Assembly (NCBI RefSeq): GCF_004745505.1
Contig: NZ_RKLX01000003.1
Span: 1-64,000, forward strand
Length of the DNA: 64,000 nt
Reading direction: 5' to 3'
Source of the DNA: Levilactobacillus suantsaiihabitans
GTDB lineage: Bacteria; Bacillota; Bacilli; Lactobacillales; Lactobacillaceae
Shown here: positions 16,366 through 24,707 of the stretch, piece after piece
Layout of the letters: every line of letters begins with the position of its first letter
Position numbering within the stretch: the stretch's first letter is position 1
Position numbers and translations under genes: made by a program
The notes under the pieces: model-generated
What the model saw: only the letters and a program-made list of their open reading frames with translations
Database searches by the model: none
What the model was told of the DNA's origin: nothing

Positions 16366-17997
16366 ATGAAGTTGAAGAAAATTTTACGACAGCTTGGCTT
16401 GTTGCTGGCCTTTGTGGGGCTGGGCGTTGGTGTGGGTGTAACGACTGGCTATGCTGCCCAGCCGGGGACTAGTCTAATTGGTGCCCAAGGGTCATACGAG
16501 CAAACGCCAAACTTTATTGATGATGATAGTAAAGGATTTCGTGCATCATACCCTACGCTTGATAATGTCACAGCTGATGGCGTTGTTAATGGGCGAATTA
16601 CCAGTGCGACAAAGCATATTTATGTTTCATTTTCAGGGAATGCCACAATCAAGACCGATTACTATTCTGATTCTCAATTTACCAAATTTTATGCTGATGT
16701 CACCACTTATGACGGGTCAACGGTAACGACGCTGAATACGGATTCTCCAAAAATGTGGTCATTGAGTTCTGGTAATACAGTTGCACAGGCGCCGTCAAGT
16801 TATATTACGATTCCTGTAGATTTCACTGACTTAGGTGTTAGTCCCAGTTTGCCAATCTATATTGGGTTTGACTACGGTGCTAAGAGTGATTTGTTTAACA
16901 TTAATATCATGGATTACTATAAGTCAATTACGTTAACTGCAAATAACGATAATACGAGTGCCTTAGCGGGCGTGACGATTAACAAGGGAAATGATATTCC
17001 TTCGTCAAGTACGACGGTCGAAGGGACTGGTGATGCGGGGTTAACGGCCATGCTTACCGGTGGAAATATCAAAGCAGGAGATTACAAAACCACGGTTCAG
17101 TCCGACGGGACGTACAAGTTTGATCTGGGCAGCACCACGCTAAAGAGTCTTGGCGATCCGAGCACCATCAAAGTCACCGAGTACAACCAATTCGGTGATT
17201 CCAAGTCCGCTACCGCCAACGTCGTCGCCACCGTGCCGCTGGACATCTCGCCCGCGAGCACGACCTTGACGATTTCGCCTGATGATTGGGCGGCCCACAT
17301 TGCCGGCAAGTCGTCCGCAGACATTGCGGCATGGCTGGCCGACCAAGCAAATCTACATGTCACCAAGCAAGGTGACACCACGCCGTTGACGCAGGCCGGC
17401 GACGGACTAGCGTTTAGCACGGCCGACGACCTGACGACGTTGACGGCTGGTGGCACGCAGACGGTCAATCTGAACGCCGCCGACAGCAATGGCGACAAGA
17501 GCACCACGCCGGCTGCCATTTCCGTGACCCGAGGTTTAGGTGAACTGCAATTTGTCGACCTGAGTGAACTGATCTTCGGGGCGGGGGCGACGTTGGCCGT
17601 GCCCGCGCAGTCGACCCTGTTTGCGCCAGGAACGTACCATGTCAACATTTCTGATTCTCGTGCGACCGGTTCGCCGTGGTACCTGAGCGCCACCGCCTCC
17701 GCGATGACCGATAGCAGTGGCCACACGCTGAGTGGCGACGTGGTCTACGAAGACGGGAGCGGCAATGTGACCAAATTAGATGCGGGTAATGCCGTGCCGG
17801 TCGCTTCGGGCACGCGGTCCGGGGAGTCGATTGACGCCGCCAAGGACTGGACGCAAAATGGAAAAGCCTACACGAGCAATGTGCCCGCGGGCATCTACCT
17901 GGACGCCAAGCCGAATATCTATACCGGTAGTACGGCCAACGCCTATGCCGGCACGCTGACCTGGTATTTGAACGATGCGCCGGGGACGAGTAACTAG
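16366..17997 (+). CDS. Large WxL-domain surface protein (operon 2)
   Basis: A 543-residue paralog of the gene at 11427: signal peptide (LRQLGLLLAFVGLGVGVGV...GYAAQP), an unrelated-looking N-terminal region of about 150 residues, an Ig-like repeat module (STTVEGTGDAGLTAML...), a region with DISPASTTLTISPDDW comparable to DITTNKQALSIDPDTL in copy 1, and a C-terminal WxL domain (GSPWYLSATASAM, GTLTWYLNDAPG). The coding sequence shifts from AT-rich at the 5' end to GC-rich from about 17090 onwards. That mosaic look hints at replacement of the N-terminal part. Confidence 0.85.
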   Translation: MKLKKILRQLGLLLAFVGLGVGVGVTTGYAAQPGTSLIGAQGSYEQTPNFIDDDSKGFRASYPTLDNVTADGVVNGRITSATKHIYVSFSGNATIKTDYYSDSQFTKFYADVTTYDGSTVTTLNTDSPKMWSLSSGNTVAQAPSSYITIPVDFTDLGVSPSLPIYIGFDYGAKSDLFNINIMDYYKSITLTANNDNTSALAGVTINKGNDIPSSSTTVEGTGDAGLTAMLTGGNIKAGDYKTTVQSDGTYKFDLGSTTLKSLGDPSTIKVTEYNQFGDSKSATANVVATVPLDISPASTTLTISPDDWAAHIAGKSSADIAAWLADQANLHVTKQGDTTPLTQAGDGLAFSTADDLTTLTAGGTQTVNLNAADSNGDKSTTPAAISVTRGLGELQFVDLSELIFGAGATLAVPAQSTLFAPGTYHVNISDSRATGSPWYLSATASAMTDSSGHTLSGDVVYEDGSGNVTKLDAGNAVPVASGTRSGESIDAAKDWTQNGKAYTSNVPAGIYLDAKPNIYTGSTANAYAGTLTWYLNDAPGTSN

Positions 17998-18105
17998 TGT
18001 GGGTTGCGCACCAGCATGACAGTGTGCTGTCGCGCACGGTAAGCGGCCAGTTTCCACGATGACGCGGACAACGACTTTCACCTGCTAATTTTTAGGTAAA
18101 CAAAA

Positions 18106-18141
18106 GAGGAGCTGTGACGATGGCCACGGCTCCTTTCGTTT
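18106..18141 (+). terminator. Terminator after WxL operon 2
   Basis: AGGAGCTGTGAC pairs with GCCACGGCTCCT with small mismatches around a GATG loop; T-rich stretch follows. Confidence 0.7.
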
Positions 18142-18153
18142 TATCTTTATATA

Positions 18154-18280
18154 GCTGAAACGTGCGCCAAAAGGCAGCCGGTTCCGCTTAAACCTGATCA
18201 CCAAACAATCCAAGCCCGGGATTATTCGGTGATCAGCCTTAATGCTCGCCGGCTAATCGCCTTTTATCCCACTCTCTTTT
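18154..18280 (-). repeat. A element, copy 2 (reverse), after the 51-aa gene
   Basis: AAAAGGC...GCCTTTT, AGCCGG...CCGGCT and TGATCACC...GGTGATCA stems. On the minus strand it starts a few bases after the stop codon of the 51-residue gene (18286). Confidence 0.8.
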
Positions 18281-18285
18281 GACAT

Positions 18286-18441
18286 TTAGTCATCTTTTTG
18301 AAAAAGCTGTTCGCCAGCGCCGATGACCATACCAACGGCCATCCCCCACATGGCGAGCATATCCTGATGGGTCGCGACGAGAATCAAGACCACCGCGTAG
18401 TACAGGGTGGCGACTGCCGCTTTTGCCCGGCGCCGCGACAT
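18286..18441 (-). CDS. Small membrane protein, 51 aa, coupled to upstream gene
   Basis: A 51-residue protein starting SRRRAKAAVATLYYAVVLIL. A basic N-terminus leads into one or two hydrophobic segments (TLYYAVVLILVATHQ and MLAMWGMAVGMVIGAG), and the C-terminus is EQLFQKDD. Its ATG (18441-18439) overlaps the TAA of the preceding gene as TAATG, typical of translational coupling. It is therefore probably real despite its size. No family recognised. The pair shares control by the FNR box at 19054. Confidence 0.6.
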   Translation of the reverse strand: MSRRRAKAAVATLYYAVVLILVATHQDMLAMWGMAVGMVIGAGEQLFQKDD

Positions 18442-18995
18442 TAGAGCGCCACGATCTTGCCGACAGCGATTGGCAAGGTGACGTGGGTAGAGTAGTGGCC
18501 GACCGCGCCTTCAACCGTGTCTGGCAGGGCGACATCGTCGGTGACCCCGTGGATGTAGATGACCCGCTTGTCGAGTTCGAGCTCGCTATCGTTGAAGGTC
18601 TCCTTGAACTTCTTGTCCAAAGCGGCTAGCGGCACGACCTTGGTGTAGGCGAAGTAGCCGTTGGCATCTGCGACGGGGTATTCGTCGTTGGGGATGTCCA
18701 TTTCGTGTGGCGCGTCGTTGAACGGCACCATGGTCGTCCCGGAGACGGCACCGGTTTCGGGGAGGTCCACGAAGCCATCGTGGTTCACGTCCTGGGCGCT
18801 GGTTGCGATTTCAGCGGCCTTGCCATCTGGGAAGCCGTGGAAATGTTCCCAGTGTTGTAAGCTGGCTGGGGTGTCAAACATTTCGATGTTGATAGTCAGG
18901 CTGTCGCCGTTGATGGTGAACAGCGCAGTCCCGTGAGCGGCGGTGCCGATTGCCTTTTCGTTAAGTGGCACGATGTTTGCTTGATAGATTTTCAT
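18441..18995 (-). CDS. CHRD/SOD-like small soluble protein, function unknown
   Basis: A 184-residue cytoplasmic protein without signal peptide. It reads as a beta-rich fold with LTINIEMFDTPASLQHWEHFHGFPDG, then DVNHDGFVDLPE (EF-hand-like D-x-N/D-x-D loop), and a late IYIHGV. The HFHG...GxxD pattern resembles CHRD-type and Cu/Zn-superoxide-dismutase-like domains, but I cannot confirm this. ATG 18995 follows AGGAGG with a 9-base gap; the frame runs upstream without a better start. It is transcribed away from the FNR/FLP-type regulator, and a perfect FNR-type box lies between them. A role in oxygen or redox response is inferred from that alone. Confidence 0.6.
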   Translation of the reverse strand: MKIYQANIVPLNEKAIGTAAHGTALFTINGDSLTINIEMFDTPASLQHWEHFHGFPDGKAAEIATSAQDVNHDGFVDLPETGAVSGTTMVPFNDAPHEMDIPNDEYPVADANGYFAYTKVVPLAALDKKFKETFNDSELELDKRVIYIHGVTDDVALPDTVEGAVGHYSTHVTLPIAVGKIVAL

Positions 18996-19053
18996 AAGAA
19001 AAAACCTCCTCGATTTGATAGACTTAGTGTACAATGATTTTAACGAATAAAAA

Positions 19054-19067
19054 TTGATAATTATCAA
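19054..19067. promoter_or_regulatory. Perfect FNR/FLP box TTGATAATTATCAA
   Basis: TTGAT-N4-ATCAA is an exact match to the FNR consensus and fully palindromic. It lies in the 96-base gap between the divergent CHRD-like gene and the Crp/Fnr-family regulator gene. Autoregulation plus control of the neighbour is the simplest reading. Confidence 0.8.
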
Positions 19068-19091
19068 GAAATGACGAAAGAAGGAAAAAAG

Positions 19092-19736
19092 ATGACGCAT
19101 TCGCCATTTAAATGTGTGCAGGGGGCCCCAATCTTCAAGGGCCTGAGCGATGCGGCCATCGCCGAGCTGGTCAAAATTTCCGTGCACCAACAGGCCGTCA
19201 AGAAGGGCACGGTGCTGTATGACCCGACGACTCAGCTGGACCGGATGATGATCATCGATTCCGGGCGGGTCAAGGTCTATCAGCTAAATGAAAACGGCAA
19301 GGAGAAGGTCCTGTACATGTTGCGCAGCGGGGCCATCGACAGTGAAGCGGCGCTCTTTGCCAAGCGCAAGCACTACAACTACGCCGAGGCCGTCGAGGAT
19401 ACCAAAATCTGCTCAATTGGCCGCGCGGACTTTCAGGCGTTGTTGCGGCGCGAACCGGAAGTGGCCTTCAACCTTTTAAATATTTTAGGTGACCGCCTGA
19501 CTGAATTGGAGTCCGTCAGCGCGTTGACGGGCAACCTGAAATCCAAAAACCGCGTCTTGGCCTACCTCCAGCAGATTGGCCAGGAGAAGCAGACGACCGA
19601 ATTTGACCTGCCAGTCAAGAAGAAGGAACTGGCCAGCTTCTTGGGCATCACGCCCGAAACCCTGAGCCGGCAACTCGGTCAGCTGGTCAGTGACGGTCTG
19701 TTGGCCATCGCCGGCAAGCGGATCACCCTGCTGTGA
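19092..19736 (+). CDS. Crp/Fnr-family regulator, FLP-like
   Basis: A 214-residue transcription factor: N-terminal cyclic-nucleotide-binding-like beta-barrel (residues about 15-120), dimer helix (about 120-145) and C-terminal winged helix with VKKKELASFLGITPETLSRQLGQL. The recognition helix residues ETLSR are those of the FNR group, consistent with the adjacent TTGAT-N4-ATCAA box. It lacks the N-terminal cysteine cluster of iron-sulfur FNR but has Cys8 (PFKCVQG) and Cys107 (KICSIG). These correspond to the two cysteines proposed to form a redox disulfide in Lactobacillus casei FLP. I chose ATG 19092 over 19071 because AAGGA precedes it at good spacing. Confidence 0.8.
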   Translation: MTHSPFKCVQGAPIFKGLSDAAIAELVKISVHQQAVKKGTVLYDPTTQLDRMMIIDSGRVKVYQLNENGKEKVLYMLRSGAIDSEAALFAKRKHYNYAEAVEDTKICSIGRADFQALLRREPEVAFNLLNILGDRLTELESVSALTGNLKSKNRVLAYLQQIGQEKQTTEFDLPVKKKELASFLGITPETLSRQLGQLVSDGLLAIAGKRITLL

Positions 19737-19808
19737 GAAAAGTTTGTGAAATTTCACAAGCTCATCATAGCACGCTTTCGGTTTGGCCTTAATCATTTAG
19801 CTCAATAA

Positions 19809-19847
19809 AAATCAGCACAACGGTCTGTGGCCGGGGTGCTGATTTTT
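19809..19847 (+). terminator. Terminator downstream of the regulator
   Basis: AAAATCAGCAC...GTGCTGATTTTT; symmetric A/T tracts may allow use from both sides. Confidence 0.75.
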
Positions 19848-20135
19848 GGTTGGTCAGGAAGCGGCATCCGCTGGTGGGCGAGCCGGGTTACCAGCGGCAG
19901 TTGATGGACTAGCGGGTGGTTTGCTGCAGGCCATAGATGATTAGGAATCCTGCGAGGATCAGCGGAGCCAGGGCGATGCCGAACAGGTCATTCGTTTTGC
20001 GGACCAGCCAATCGTATTTTAAGCGTGGTGTGTCGCCAGCGAATTTGGTAAACGGCAAGGCGGCTGGTTTCCACTATGAAGCGGTCACCAACTAACCTAA
20101 CGCTGATATGAGTCACTGCCAATGGGTCTAACGCG

Positions 20136-21845
20136 TTACTTAACCCGCAAGACCAAGCGCTTGTTGGCGGAGACGTAGCGGCCGTTGGGAAGCTGGTAGC
20201 GCGTGGTCAGCTTGTGCTTGACCAGCTTGGTGACGCGAATCGTCTGGTTCTTGCGATAGTGGTGCTTGCGTCCGGTCAACGCGGCCGAACGGTAGCTGTT
20301 GAGGCCGCGCAGCACCTTGATCTTGGTGGCCTTGATTTGGTAATAGGCGTTGGCCACGAAGTCAGCCTTAGCCGTGATGTAGCCGGTCTGCCCGTACGTC
20401 TTGGCGCCCGGCGTGACGTCCTTGACGTGGTAGCGTAACGCCCCGGACTGGGCACGGACGACGCCGAGAATCTTGAACATGGGGCGTTGGGCCCGGGCTG
20501 ACTGAGTGTACCAGTGCAGACGTTGTTTGGCGCTAAAGTTAGGGGATTGGTAGAGCCCTAATTTTCGGGTGGCCGTGATGATCTTGGTGGCGGTCTTAGC
20601 TGGCGATGTCGTGGCCTGATCGGCAACAGTATCTGGTGCCGGTGTTGGTGCCGGTGTTGTTGCGGCCGGCGGAGTGGTGCTAGGCGTTGTGGTGGCCGGC
20701 GAAGTTAGCGGCAGGGTGTATTTTTGCGTGAAAGTGGCATATGTGTCATCGTCGCTGCCGTTATAGTAAGTGATCAGCAGGTTGACCTGAAGCTGCTTGG
20801 CATTGGCCGGGACGTTGGTGATGGTGAGGTTGTCCAAATCCTCCGGCAGCGAGACATCACCGATGACAGCGAAATTATCGGCAGTTTCTTGCAGACTTTT
20901 AGGCGTGTAGAAAATGGTGTAGGTTGGCGTTTGGGCGGTGAAGGTGTTTAGATTGGTCAAATCAAACGTGTGATTATCTAGATCAATGTTCCAATGCGGC
21001 GTGTCCATTTGGTTAGTGAGATTCGTGGCGTCCATTCCCCCCTGGCTGTCGTAGTGGCTGGAATCATCGAAGTAAGGGGCAAGCTGGGTACCCATGGCGA
21101 TGGCGATGGGTGGCACGGCGCCAGTATCGTAGTCGGCGTTGGTGATTGTTAAATCAGCGAAGGGGAGCTTGACGGTATTGCCGGTCACTTTAGCGGCGGG
21201 CAAGGTCACGGTGGCGTTGGTGTCTTGGGGGTTGGCGCTTAAGGCAGTGATGGGGCTGTTCAAGCCGTTGGCGGCTTTGTAGGTCTGCCAAGCGGAAAAG
21301 TCCGAGATCTGATTTTGCATCAGATTCAGGTTCTTGATGTGCATGGGTGCGGTGCTTTGTGCGTTGACCTGGGCGATCTGCAGGATGGTGGCGAGGTCGG
21401 TGTTGGTCAGCTGGTCGTGGACGAGTTGGAGGTTTAGGTCGGGGCGAGCGGCGGACTTGTCGGGCCGGTCGTTTAAATAGGCTTGGATGACGGGCGCCAG
21501 ATTGTCGCCAGACAAGGCGGTTTGGTCGGTCAACCGTAGTGTGGTCAGCACGCTAACGATCTTGATGAGCGGGGCGTACGAGGTGAGTGGCTGATCGATG
21601 GCCACTTTTGCGCCGACTTTTTGGACCCAATCGAGCGTCGATTCGCCGGTAAGTGAAGGATTGGTTAACAGAGCGGTGCGCACGGCCTGTTCGTTGGGGT
21701 CAGCGCTGGTGCTGGGCAGGACCTGGTCGATCGTTTGGTCGAGGTCAAGCGAATCGGCGCGCGCAGACAAATTAGCCGTCAGTCCCCAGGCACACAGGCA
21801 GGTCATGATAGCTAGCAATAGAAATTTAAAATGGCATTTTCGCAT
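20136..21845 (-). CDS. Secreted surface protein with DUF5776 wall domain
   Basis: A 569-residue exported protein. It has a signal peptide (FKFLLLAIMTCLCAWGL...ARADS) and an N-terminal region (35-200) with LRR-like phrasing (MHIKNLNLMQNQISDFSAW). A beta-rich region follows to about 380, then a Thr/Pro/Ala linker (TTPSTTPPAATTPAPTP). The C-terminal 150 residues match DUF5776: TRKLGLYQSPNF, KQRLHWY, YQIKATKIKVLRGLNSY and TTRYQLPNGRYVSANKRLV. DUF5776 is common in lactobacillus surface proteins and is basic, which suits binding to wall polymers. ATG 21845 follows AAGGAG. The lysozyme at 43085 has a related C-terminus. Confidence 0.75.
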   Translation of the reverse strand: MRKCHFKFLLLAIMTCLCAWGLTANLSARADSLDLDQTIDQVLPSTSADPNEQAVRTALLTNPSLTGESTLDWVQKVGAKVAIDQPLTSYAPLIKIVSVLTTLRLTDQTALSGDNLAPVIQAYLNDRPDKSAARPDLNLQLVHDQLTNTDLATILQIAQVNAQSTAPMHIKNLNLMQNQISDFSAWQTYKAANGLNSPITALSANPQDTNATVTLPAAKVTGNTVKLPFADLTITNADYDTGAVPPIAIAMGTQLAPYFDDSSHYDSQGGMDATNLTNQMDTPHWNIDLDNHTFDLTNLNTFTAQTPTYTIFYTPKSLQETADNFAVIGDVSLPEDLDNLTITNVPANAKQLQVNLLITYYNGSDDDTYATFTQKYTLPLTSPATTTPSTTPPAATTPAPTPAPDTVADQATTSPAKTATKIITATRKLGLYQSPNFSAKQRLHWYTQSARAQRPMFKILGVVRAQSGALRYHVKDVTPGAKTYGQTGYITAKADFVANAYYQIKATKIKVLRGLNSYRSAALTGRKHHYRKNQTIRVTKLVKHKLTTRYQLPNGRYVSANKRLVLRVK

Positions 21846-22053
21846 GATAAAGCGACTCCTTTCCCCAATAAGCGGTCTACTACATTAACTTTAGCACCAC
21901 TTAATGAGTGAAGTTCGCATTCATGCTCAGTGAAAATGATACGCTACCGTCATTTGGGCATATTGGGTTGAAAGCTTGATATGACGGGGATGGCCGCCGG
22001 GAAATTGGGGTGAGGAAAGTTAGCTGACTTTTCTTTTGGTAGCGAATGGCGGT

Positions 22054-22092
22054 AAAGAAAAAGAGCTTGGGCGCAATAAATCCCAAACTCTT
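22054..22092 (-). terminator. Terminator of the MFS-like gene
   Basis: On the minus strand AAGAGTTTGGG pairs with CCCAAGCTCTT (one G:T) and TTTCTTT follows. Confidence 0.8.
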
Positions 22093-22133
22093 GTGCGTTA
22101 ACTTTAGACAACTGAAACTTATGCCACTCTGAT

Positions 22134-23462
22134 TCAGTTCTTCGGTTCGTGCAACACATTGCCCAGTGAAATGCCCAGAGACGCCAGCGTTAGCGGCCAA
22201 CTCAGTGTCCAAGTGTACAGCCAGAAATGACTGGCATCGCTAGGCTTGAAGAAGGCGAGAATCGACAGGTGAGCGCTGGCACTGACGGCGATGATCAGGC
22301 CGAACATGACCAGCTGACACAGCAGGCCGCCGTAAGTGGAGAAACGGTATTTGTGAATAATGGCCGTGTCGTGGTCGATGTCCGGGGCGCCGTAAAGCGT
22401 GGCGTTGATGGTTGGGTTGTCGTAGCCAATGTACAGCGTAATGAGCAACAGCCCCAACACAAAGCTGCCTTGCCACGGCACCAACAATAATGCGTGGCCC
22501 GCCAGCAGGCTGATCTGGCTGAGGCGCAGAGCTCGGTGGGCATCGCCGTGGGCCAATTTACCGAACACCGGATAACCGGTCTCAAAGCCGATGAGATACA
22601 ACGCAAAGACCAGGTACATCCCCGCAGTCCCAAAGTAAAAGTAGGCGAAGAAACTGTTGAACAGCAACACCAGACTCATGGTAAAGCCCCGATTCAAGAG
22701 GCGCACCTTGTATTGGGGCAGGACGTTTCGGTCCGTGTACAGCTCGATGGCAAAGACCAGCAGGGCCACACCGATGATCGTCAGGAGTAGCCAGTTGGGC
22801 CAATTTAACTGCGTCTTGCGCAGCGTGGTCAGCACCGCGATGGCGGCAAAGCCCACCAGCGATAACGCCCAGCGCCAGCCCTGTTGGAGCCGGTGGCGCT
22901 GCGGGGCTTGTTGGCGGTAAAAGTCGTTGGTGAACTGTTCGAGCAACAACCCGCCCGGCAACGCAGCCAGGTAGAGGAGCGCCAGGGCACTGAAGGTCAG
23001 CGTGTAGGACCAGCCTGCCGCCAGGTCGACGCCGAGCATGATGCCCAGACCCAGAAAAATGACCCAGTACAGCCGTTTCATTTTAAAATCGGTCAGTTGC
23101 GTCAGGTGAAGCTTGACCGTCAAGAAGTACGGCCAAATCGTGGCGGCGCTGTAGCCCCACAACAGGCTACCGACGATCAGCCAACCGACCGCGGTGGTCA
23201 CCGCAAAGATCAGGCTCCCCAGCGCACCCAGCACCAAACAAGCAATCAGGTAGGTGCTCGAGCGCAGGTGCAGGCGCTTGGTGTAAAAGATGCTGGCCGC
23301 CCGCGAAATGTAGAAGGCTACCAGGGCAATCAGATAGGTCTCGCTTTGGGTCTGTTGGTACTTCAGGAGCATTAAAATATAAGGTAACATCAAGCCGATG
23401 TTGGCCAGAAAATTGAGGGTGCCGACGGAAAAATCAATGCCGGCGCGGCGCAGTCTTGACAC
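22134..23462 (-). CDS. MFS-like polytopic membrane protein
   Basis: A 442-residue protein with about 12 predicted membrane helices, consistent with a major-facilitator transporter but without a clear substrate signature. Hydrophobic runs include FLANIGLMLPYILMLL, YLIACLVLGALGSLIFAV and LSLVGFAAIAVL. I start it at GTG 23462, because AAAGGAG lies 9 bases upstream and the first helix then begins at a normal distance; the frame extends upstream to 23609 through residues that look non-coding. It has a good terminator and is monocistronic. The charged central loop (FTNDFYRQQAPQRHRLQQG) lies where MFS proteins carry their cytoplasmic loop. Confidence 0.65.
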   Translation of the reverse strand: MSRLRRAGIDFSVGTLNFLANIGLMLPYILMLLKYQQTQSETYLIALVAFYISRAASIFYTKRLHLRSSTYLIACLVLGALGSLIFAVTTAVGWLIVGSLLWGYSAATIWPYFLTVKLHLTQLTDFKMKRLYWVIFLGLGIMLGVDLAAGWSYTLTFSALALLYLAALPGGLLLEQFTNDFYRQQAPQRHRLQQGWRWALSLVGFAAIAVLTTLRKTQLNWPNWLLLTIIGVALLVFAIELYTDRNVLPQYKVRLLNRGFTMSLVLLFNSFFAYFYFGTAGMYLVFALYLIGFETGYPVFGKLAHGDAHRALRLSQISLLAGHALLLVPWQGSFVLGLLLITLYIGYDNPTINATLYGAPDIDHDTAIIHKYRFSTYGGLLCQLVMFGLIIAVSASAHLSILAFFKPSDASHFWLYTWTLSWPLTLASLGISLGNVLHEPKN

Positions 23463-23831
23463 GCCATCATCTCCTTTGCAGGTAGTTTTATGTTTGAAAT
23501 GGGATTGGTGAGTAGTGATACGGATGAGGCTGGCCGCTTGCCAACGATTGGCTACGTGAGGGGAGTCGTGATTGTGGTCAGCCGGCCAGCTGTTTGGCGA
23601 GACCAGCATTCTGGTAGGGTAGCTTATTTCTTACATAGTATAGCATTAATTGTCGGAAGCGCCGGCGATAATCACCGGGGTGACGAGTGTCGATGAGACT
23701 GAGGTAAAACGGTATTAAGCAATTGGATTCCAGAACATTAGCGCTGTTGTGAAGACCTTTTTTGCTGGTCGATAAGGTAGCTGGCGTTAGGGGGCTAAAC
23801 CAGTATTGTTAACCACCAATCGTAGCCGAGA

Positions 23832-23915
23832 GTTCGCCAAATATGGGTTCAGCGAGGCGTCGAGACCGCCTTTTGGCTCGACCCGCCCCAGCGTTCCAAC
23901 CCATATTTGGCGAAC
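23832..23915 (+). repeat. Minimal BC element derivative (outer stem plus one hairpin)
   Basis: GTTCGCCAAATATGGGTT (23832-23849) pairs exactly with 23898-23915. Between them only the GTCGAG...CTCGAC hairpin and the GCGTTCC motif remain; the two other internal hairpins of C are cleanly absent. The surrounding 23463-23831 holds no gene. Confidence 0.8.
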
Positions 23916-23970
23916 GGTAAGGCGGCCAGTACATACCATGTAGCGGTAAGCCATCAGTCTCAAAGTCTGC

Positions 23971-24022
23971 AAAAAGAGCCGCCAACCACGCAAGCGAAGG
24001 GCTAACGTGACTGGCGGCTTTA
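23971..24022 (-). terminator. Terminator of the opuC operon
   Basis: On the minus strand AAAGCCGCCA and TGGCGGCTCTTTTT enclose about 27 bases. Confidence 0.75.
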
Positions 24023-24044
24023 ATTTTAACTCAGAATCAGACCG

Positions 24045-24707
24045 TTACTTCTCCGAAGAAGTCTTCGGCGTCAGGCGCTTTTCCACGAAGGACAAGACCA
24101 GATCGGTGATGATGGCCATCAACGCGGTCGGTAAGGCCCCGGCGAGGATGATGGCCCCACCGTCCGTGGCGTTGGTCCCGCGCACGATGATGTCACCCAG
24201 ACCACCGGAACCGATGAACGACCCGATAACGGTGATCCCAATCCCGATGACCAAGGCGTTACGAATCCCGGCGATGATGACGGACAGTGAGAGCGGCACG
24301 CGAATCGTCATCATGATTTGAAAACGTGTCATGCCCATGCCCTTACCGGCGTCCAGCACGTCGCTGTCGACGCTCAACATGCCGGTGTAGGTGTTCTTGA
24401 TGATTGGCAGCAGCGAGTACAGGAAGACGGTGACGATGACCGTCGTTTGCCCCAGCCCCAGGCCTAACATCAAAATCGACAGCATGGCCAGTGACGGAAT
24501 CGTTTGGATCACGTTGGCAATGCCGATGATGACGGGCGAAAGCCGCCGGTACTGCGAAATCCAGATGCCCAGTGGAATGCCGACGATGGCCCCCAGCAGC
24601 ACGCCGTAGATGGAAACCAGGAATGTCTGGTTGAACTGACTCAGGACGTACATGCCGTTATGACTAAAGTAATAAACGAGTTGAGACAATAGGCCCATGT
24701 CTTTCAT
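24045..24707 (-). CDS. opuCD: Osmolyte ABC transporter, permease 2
   Basis: A 220-residue integral membrane permease of the OpuC (glycine betaine/carnitine/choline) type with about five helices. The ABC coupling loop appears as DAGKGMGMTRFQIMMTIRVPL, and the end reads GTNATDGGAIILAGALPTALM, both typical of OpuCB/OpuCD. It is last of four genes transcribed right to left. Its ATG overlaps the stop of the binding-protein gene (TAATG), implying coupled translation. OpuC systems import compatible solutes under osmotic stress. The symbol follows operon position. Confidence 0.85.
   Translation of the reverse strand: MKDMGLLSQLVYYFSHNGMYVLSQFNQTFLVSIYGVLLGAIVGIPLGIWISQYRRLSPVIIGIANVIQTIPSLAMLSILMLGLGLGQTTVIVTVFLYSLLPIIKNTYTGMLSVDSDVLDAGKGMGMTRFQIMMTIRVPLSLSVIIAGIRNALVIGIGITVIGSFIGSGGLGDIIVRGTNATDGGAIILAGALPTALMAIITDLVLSFVEKRLTPKTSSEK

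Noticed and set aside
19909-20058. Possible 49-residue membrane protein on the minus strand (TTG start, one hydrophobic helix)
   Set aside because: No ribosome-binding site, no ATG, and a stop lies in frame just upstream; more likely a chance frame or a remnant of a larger gene.
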